Assembly (NCBI GenBank): GCA_041688215.1
Contig: JBDNIO010000217.1
Location: 1 to 16,304 of the forward strand
Direction of reading: 5' to 3'
DNA: 16,304 bases
Source of the DNA: JBDNIO01 sp041688215
GTDB lineage: Bacteria; Pseudomonadota; Gammaproteobacteria; Nevskiales; Salinisphaeraceae
The translations under genes and the position numbers were made by a program. The notes beneath the pieces were generated by a model. That model made no database searches. It was given only the letters and a program-made list of their open reading frames with translations, and was not told the origin of the DNA. Positions within the stretch are counted from its first letter, which is position 1. Every line of letters begins with the position of its first letter. This document shows, in pieces, positions 13,912 through 16,304 of this stretch.

Positions 13912-13978
13912 GTTTGCTCTTGTCGGTGGGGGTGTAAACAATATACGCCACTCTCATCGAGATACTAGATGTTGTGCC

Positions 13979-13992
13979 TTGATATAAATCAA
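13979..13992 (-). promoter_or_regulatory. Canonical FNR/ANR box upstream of nrdJa
   Basis: TTGAT-ATAA-ATCAA, a perfect match to the FNR/ANR consensus and the only TTGAT/ATCAA pair in the window; the others carry at least one TTGAC/GTCAA half. Its centre is about 75 bp from the nrdJa ATG. The -10 expected at the class II distance (about 13951-13956) is poor. Confidence 0.65.
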
Positions 13993-14174
13993 ATACAAGA
14001 TAATGGGTTTGTGCGCTGTTGTAGTGGTACCCCTTGGTTGGGTTGAATAACCGCCGCTCAAGTGAAATCCTGCGATGTCACGCGATGTGTATGAGCAGCA
14101 TGGATTAGATGGATTGAATCTTATCCGTAGCGGTGGCGTAGATGTGTCTCAGTTTTGTCTACAGTGCTTTTCCC

Positions 14175-14190
14175 TGACTGCGATCAGTCA
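14175..14190. other. Short palindrome at the end of the GNAT gene
   Basis: TGACTG-CGAT-CAGTCA is a perfect 6-bp stem with a 4-nt loop overlapping the acetyltransferase stop codon. No T-tract follows on the minus strand, so it is at best a weak terminator or mRNA-end hairpin. Confidence 0.3.
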
Positions 14191-14780
14191 TGCCCACGCA
14201 GTAGTTCCCAGTAACGCGAGCGGCGGCTTGTACCATCTGGTCGCACGGATAGGCGTTCGCCCATGGGTTGGAAGCCTGCCGCTTCAATGACGCGCGCCGA
14301 GCGCAAATTGTCGACCGCCGCTGTGACGCCGATCAAACGTACACCGAAGGCCTGGAACATCCATTCAAAACTGTGCGCCGCTCCCTGCTTGCCCTCGCCC
14401 CGACTCTGATAATCGACGCGGTAAGCGCCAGCGATCTCGGCGGCCGAACGCTCCGGCCAGACAGAGAAGAATGAATAACTGCACACGGTGCTGGCATCGT
14501 CCATCAGGACCAGGAGAAGACCTTCGCCAATTTCGCGCTGGCGCCTAGCCATAGCAATCCAGTTGGAAATATTGTTTAACGTGAGGGGGCGTGGCAGATC
14601 ATAGATGGGGTCTGAGACGGCCGGATCGGACAGAAGCGAAAGTAGTCCTTGCGTATGTTCGGGTCCAGCGAGTGCGTAGCCCGGCCCCAGACTCTTTGGA
14701 TCCGCACACCGCACCGCCTGCCGAATCGCTTGTGCTTCCTCCGAGCTGACGTGCAGGACGGTCAGCGGTGTTGTACTCAC
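14184..14780 (-). CDS. GNAT-family N-acetyltransferase (RimJ/RimL-like)
   Basis: A 198-residue protein from the GTG at 14780, with GAGG about 8 nt upstream; a TTG at 14858 would add 26 residues but has no Shine-Dalgarno. The C-terminal half reads as a Gcn5-related acetyltransferase of the RimJ/RimL type: an acetyl-CoA-binding-like turn rich in Gly (YQSRGEGKQGAAHSF), then GVRLIGVTAAVDNLRSARVIEAAGF with the typical N-x-x-S-x-x-v-i-e-x-x-GF pattern. Such enzymes acetylate a protein N-terminus, antibiotic or small amine; the substrate cannot be told. It is a lone gene between the anaerobic cluster and mobile debris, with no FNR-type box noticed upstream, so it is probably not part of the regulon. 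Confidence 0.82.
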   Translation of the reverse strand: MSTTPLTVLHVSSEEAQAIRQAVRCADPKSLGPGYALAGPEHTQGLLSLLSDPAVSDPIYDLPRPLTLNNISNWIAMARRQREIGEGLLLVLMDDASTVCSYSFFSVWPERSAAEIAGAYRVDYQSRGEGKQGAAHSFEWMFQAFGVRLIGVTAAVDNLRSARVIEAAGFQPMGERLSVRPDGTSRRSRYWELLRGHD

Positions 14781-14991
14781 AGGTTCATCCTCATCACAGA
14801 GGTGGGTGGCAAAGCGGACACTTTTACGACTCTCAGAAGTGGAATATTCTCGCAACAATGAAGGAGGCTATTTCGCGTGAGACTGAATCGTCCCGTCATA
14901 TCTAGCCATCACTTAGCCATTAGTTGAGGGCATCTTCAACGGCCGTTATTGGCTGCGGATTCAACCGGCATCATTAGGTATTGCCAAGTTA

Positions 14992-15591
14992 TCACGCCGC
15001 CTTGCTGATATGCACATCAATGTGCAGGTCATCATAGGGTGTGTGCACGTTGCCACGCTCAGTCACGAACCGGCGCAGCCGGTTCGCCTCTTCCCATGCC
15101 GGACGGCCGGCTACACCGGCTGGCAGTTGGAGCAGATCACGGATGATCTGACGCCGACTCAGTCGTGTGTTGGCGGCCAGACCGCAACGATCACGCAGAT
15201 AAGCGTCGTAGCGCTCGAGCTCACGTTCTACGGCATTGGGCGCCGCTTCGACGAAGGCGAAGCCCGCGGCGATCAGCGCTGGCTGTAGCTGATGCAGAGC
15301 CGCCCGGACCTGTACACGGTGACGCTGTACGGGTCGTGGGCAGTCACAACAAGGCAGATGCTCGTCGATAAAGCGAGTGATCGATACAGCGGACAGTGTG
15401 TCGCACGTGAGCCCGTGTTCGGTCGTCCACTTGGCGAAGTGCGCGAGACAGCGGATGTGCGCGCGTGAAGTGCGGTCGGAATAGCCGCGTTCGTCAAGCC
15501 ACCTTCGATAAGGTGTCTCGCATCCGGCCAGCGAGCCGTCGCGCAGCCATCGAGTCTGAGCCGGAGGAAGAGGTGTGGTGGAGCGGTTCAT
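14992..15591 (-). pseudogene. Tyrosine recombinase N-terminal fragment (catalytic domain missing)
   Basis: The 199-residue frame starts like a phage-type tyrosine recombinase: a core-binding helical domain with RRWLDERGYSDRTSRAHIRC and LAHFAKWTTEHGL, then FIDEHLPCCDCPRP and LERYDAYLRDRCGL. A Cys-Pro pattern of this kind is familiar from recombinase-in-trio (RIT) elements, though I cannot confirm membership. Family members run to about 400 residues. Here recognisable sequence ends near residue 150 (RRQIIRDLLQ), and the R...HxxR...Y catalytic domain is absent, so it should be inactive alone. The ATG at 15591 has AGGA about 9 nt upstream. It lies directly downstream of the IS66 remnant on the same strand. 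Confidence 0.7.
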
Positions 15592-16304
15592 GGGCTGTCC
15601 TGTCGTTAAGGGTGACGGGACAGCAGACCTGCACGATTATGTGAAGTCGAGAACGGAAGGGGTGGCGTTGCGAGTAAGCCAGCCGCCGGCAGCGAGCCGA
15701 TGTTCTTGGCGGACTTCGCGTAATCGAGCACTGCACATAATTGCGGCCCATAGGAATCGCGCGCAGGGCACGCTCCAGATGATTGGTATCAATCGGCACG
15801 CCGGGATCTGTCAGATAAACTTCCAGGCCGGTGCGCCGGGCATGGGCATAGCCCAAGGCCGTAGTCAGCGGATTTGACGGCAACAGCGCCTGATCAGTGA
15901 GCTTGTCTTGGACCCAGGCAAAAAACTGACACGCCACGGGCTGGGCGTGAGCGCCCCGGTAGCGCTGTTTCGCCGCGCCGGTGAGCTTGGCCTTACGAAT
16001 ATGAGCCTCGGCGGCGTACAGCTGGCCGATCATTTCCAGCGCATAGGCGGCCAATTCGGGCTCAGCATTTTCTGCCTGCACAAATTTACGCCGGGTATGC
16101 GCCCAGCACTGGGCATGCGTTAAGCCGGTGGTTTGCGCATAGCGGGCATAGGCGCTATAGCCATCGCTGATGAGTACGCCGTTATCCGGCGGGGATCGGC
16201 CCAGGGTATCAATAACATGCAGCTGCCCGCGGGAAGGGTAATACACAAAGCTCACTTCATCTTGCTCGCCGTATACCGGCCAGAAATAGCCCGTCTTCAT
16301 CTTG
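15494..16304 (-). pseudogene. tnpC: IS66-family transposase (TnpC) fragment, truncated at both ends
   Basis: Open at the right window edge. The protein reads as the catalytic part of an IS66 TnpC: GYFWPVYGEQDEVSF, then LISDGYSAYARYAQ with a catalytic Asp, HAQCWAHTRRKF, LPSNPLTTALGYA and PIDTNHLERALRAIPMGR with the catalytic Glu. Family sequence stops abruptly at GR (about 15743), where MGRKNW would normally continue for some 60-80 more residues. The remaining frame down to 15494 is unrelated and overlaps the recombinase start. The upstream half of the gene and the IS66 accessory genes lie outside the window, if present. Confidence 0.88.
15743..16304 (-). mobile_element. Partial IS66-family insertion sequence
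   Basis: The stretch carrying IS66 transposase homology. The break at about 15743 falls inside a codon run rather than at a recognisable terminal repeat, so the element was cut by a later event, probably arrival of the recombinase-bearing segment or a deletion. The other end lies beyond the window. Confidence 0.75.

Noticed and set aside
13936..13951. Second NrdR box
   Set aside because: Only the right half (TATATTG) resembles the consensus; the left half does not match and the spacing is not the usual three turns.
14075..14290. 71-residue plus-strand frame between nrdJa and the GNAT gene
   Set aside because: No Shine-Dalgarno, no recognisable motif, and overlaps the acetyltransferase end.
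14887..14940. Tiny plus-strand frame behind AAGGAGG
   Set aside because: Only about 16 codons with no continuation or family; probably chance.

Overview
This is a GC-rich window that looks like the chromosome of a facultatively anaerobic, respiratory proteobacterium, most likely a gammaproteobacterium. The grounds are a UbiM/UbiH-type ubiquinone hydroxylase remnant, a split class II ribonucleotide reductase (nrdJa plus nrdJb) of the kind known from Pseudomonas and relatives, a molybdenum-cofactor riboswitch, and FNR/ANR/DNR-type operators throughout. The lineage call is an inference; the sequence contains no rRNA or other phylogenetic marker.

Layout. The left edge holds a perfect 17-bp inverted repeat and a truncated ubiM-like gene (minus strand). 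A divergent control region (about 407-807) carries two FNR-type palindromes and a Moco riboswitch. It leads into a plus-strand molybdopterin operon: moaA, moaC, a MOT1-type molybdate/sulfate permease, moaD and moaE. Tandem FNR-type boxes follow, then a two-gene operon of unknown function: a KstD-like FAD dehydrogenase, interrupted by one extra G in a G7 run, whose corrected stop overlaps the start of a thiamine-diphosphate enzyme. From 7763 to 13911 everything is on the minus strand: a DUF3775 protein, a small membrane Cys-rich (DUF6455-like) protein, hemN, mobA, nrdJb and nrdJa. The last 2.1 kb holds a GNAT acetyltransferase, the head of a tyrosine recombinase and a truncated IS66-family transposase running off the window.

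The unifying theme is life without oxygen. MoaA/C/D/E and MobA make and mature Moco (needed for nitrate reductase and related enzymes), the permease probably supplies molybdate, HemN makes haem without O2 and NrdJ makes deoxynucleotides without O2. Eight palindromes of the form TTGA(C/T)-N4-(G/A)TCAA lie in front of nearly every transcription unit, several with a -10-like hexamer 31-34 bp downstream, as expected for class II FNR activation. This suggests that the uncharacterised members (FAD/ThDP pair, DUF3775, DUF6455-like) belong to the same anaerobic or denitrification regulon. That shared control, and the unassigned FAD/ThDP pathway, are the most interesting parts of the window.
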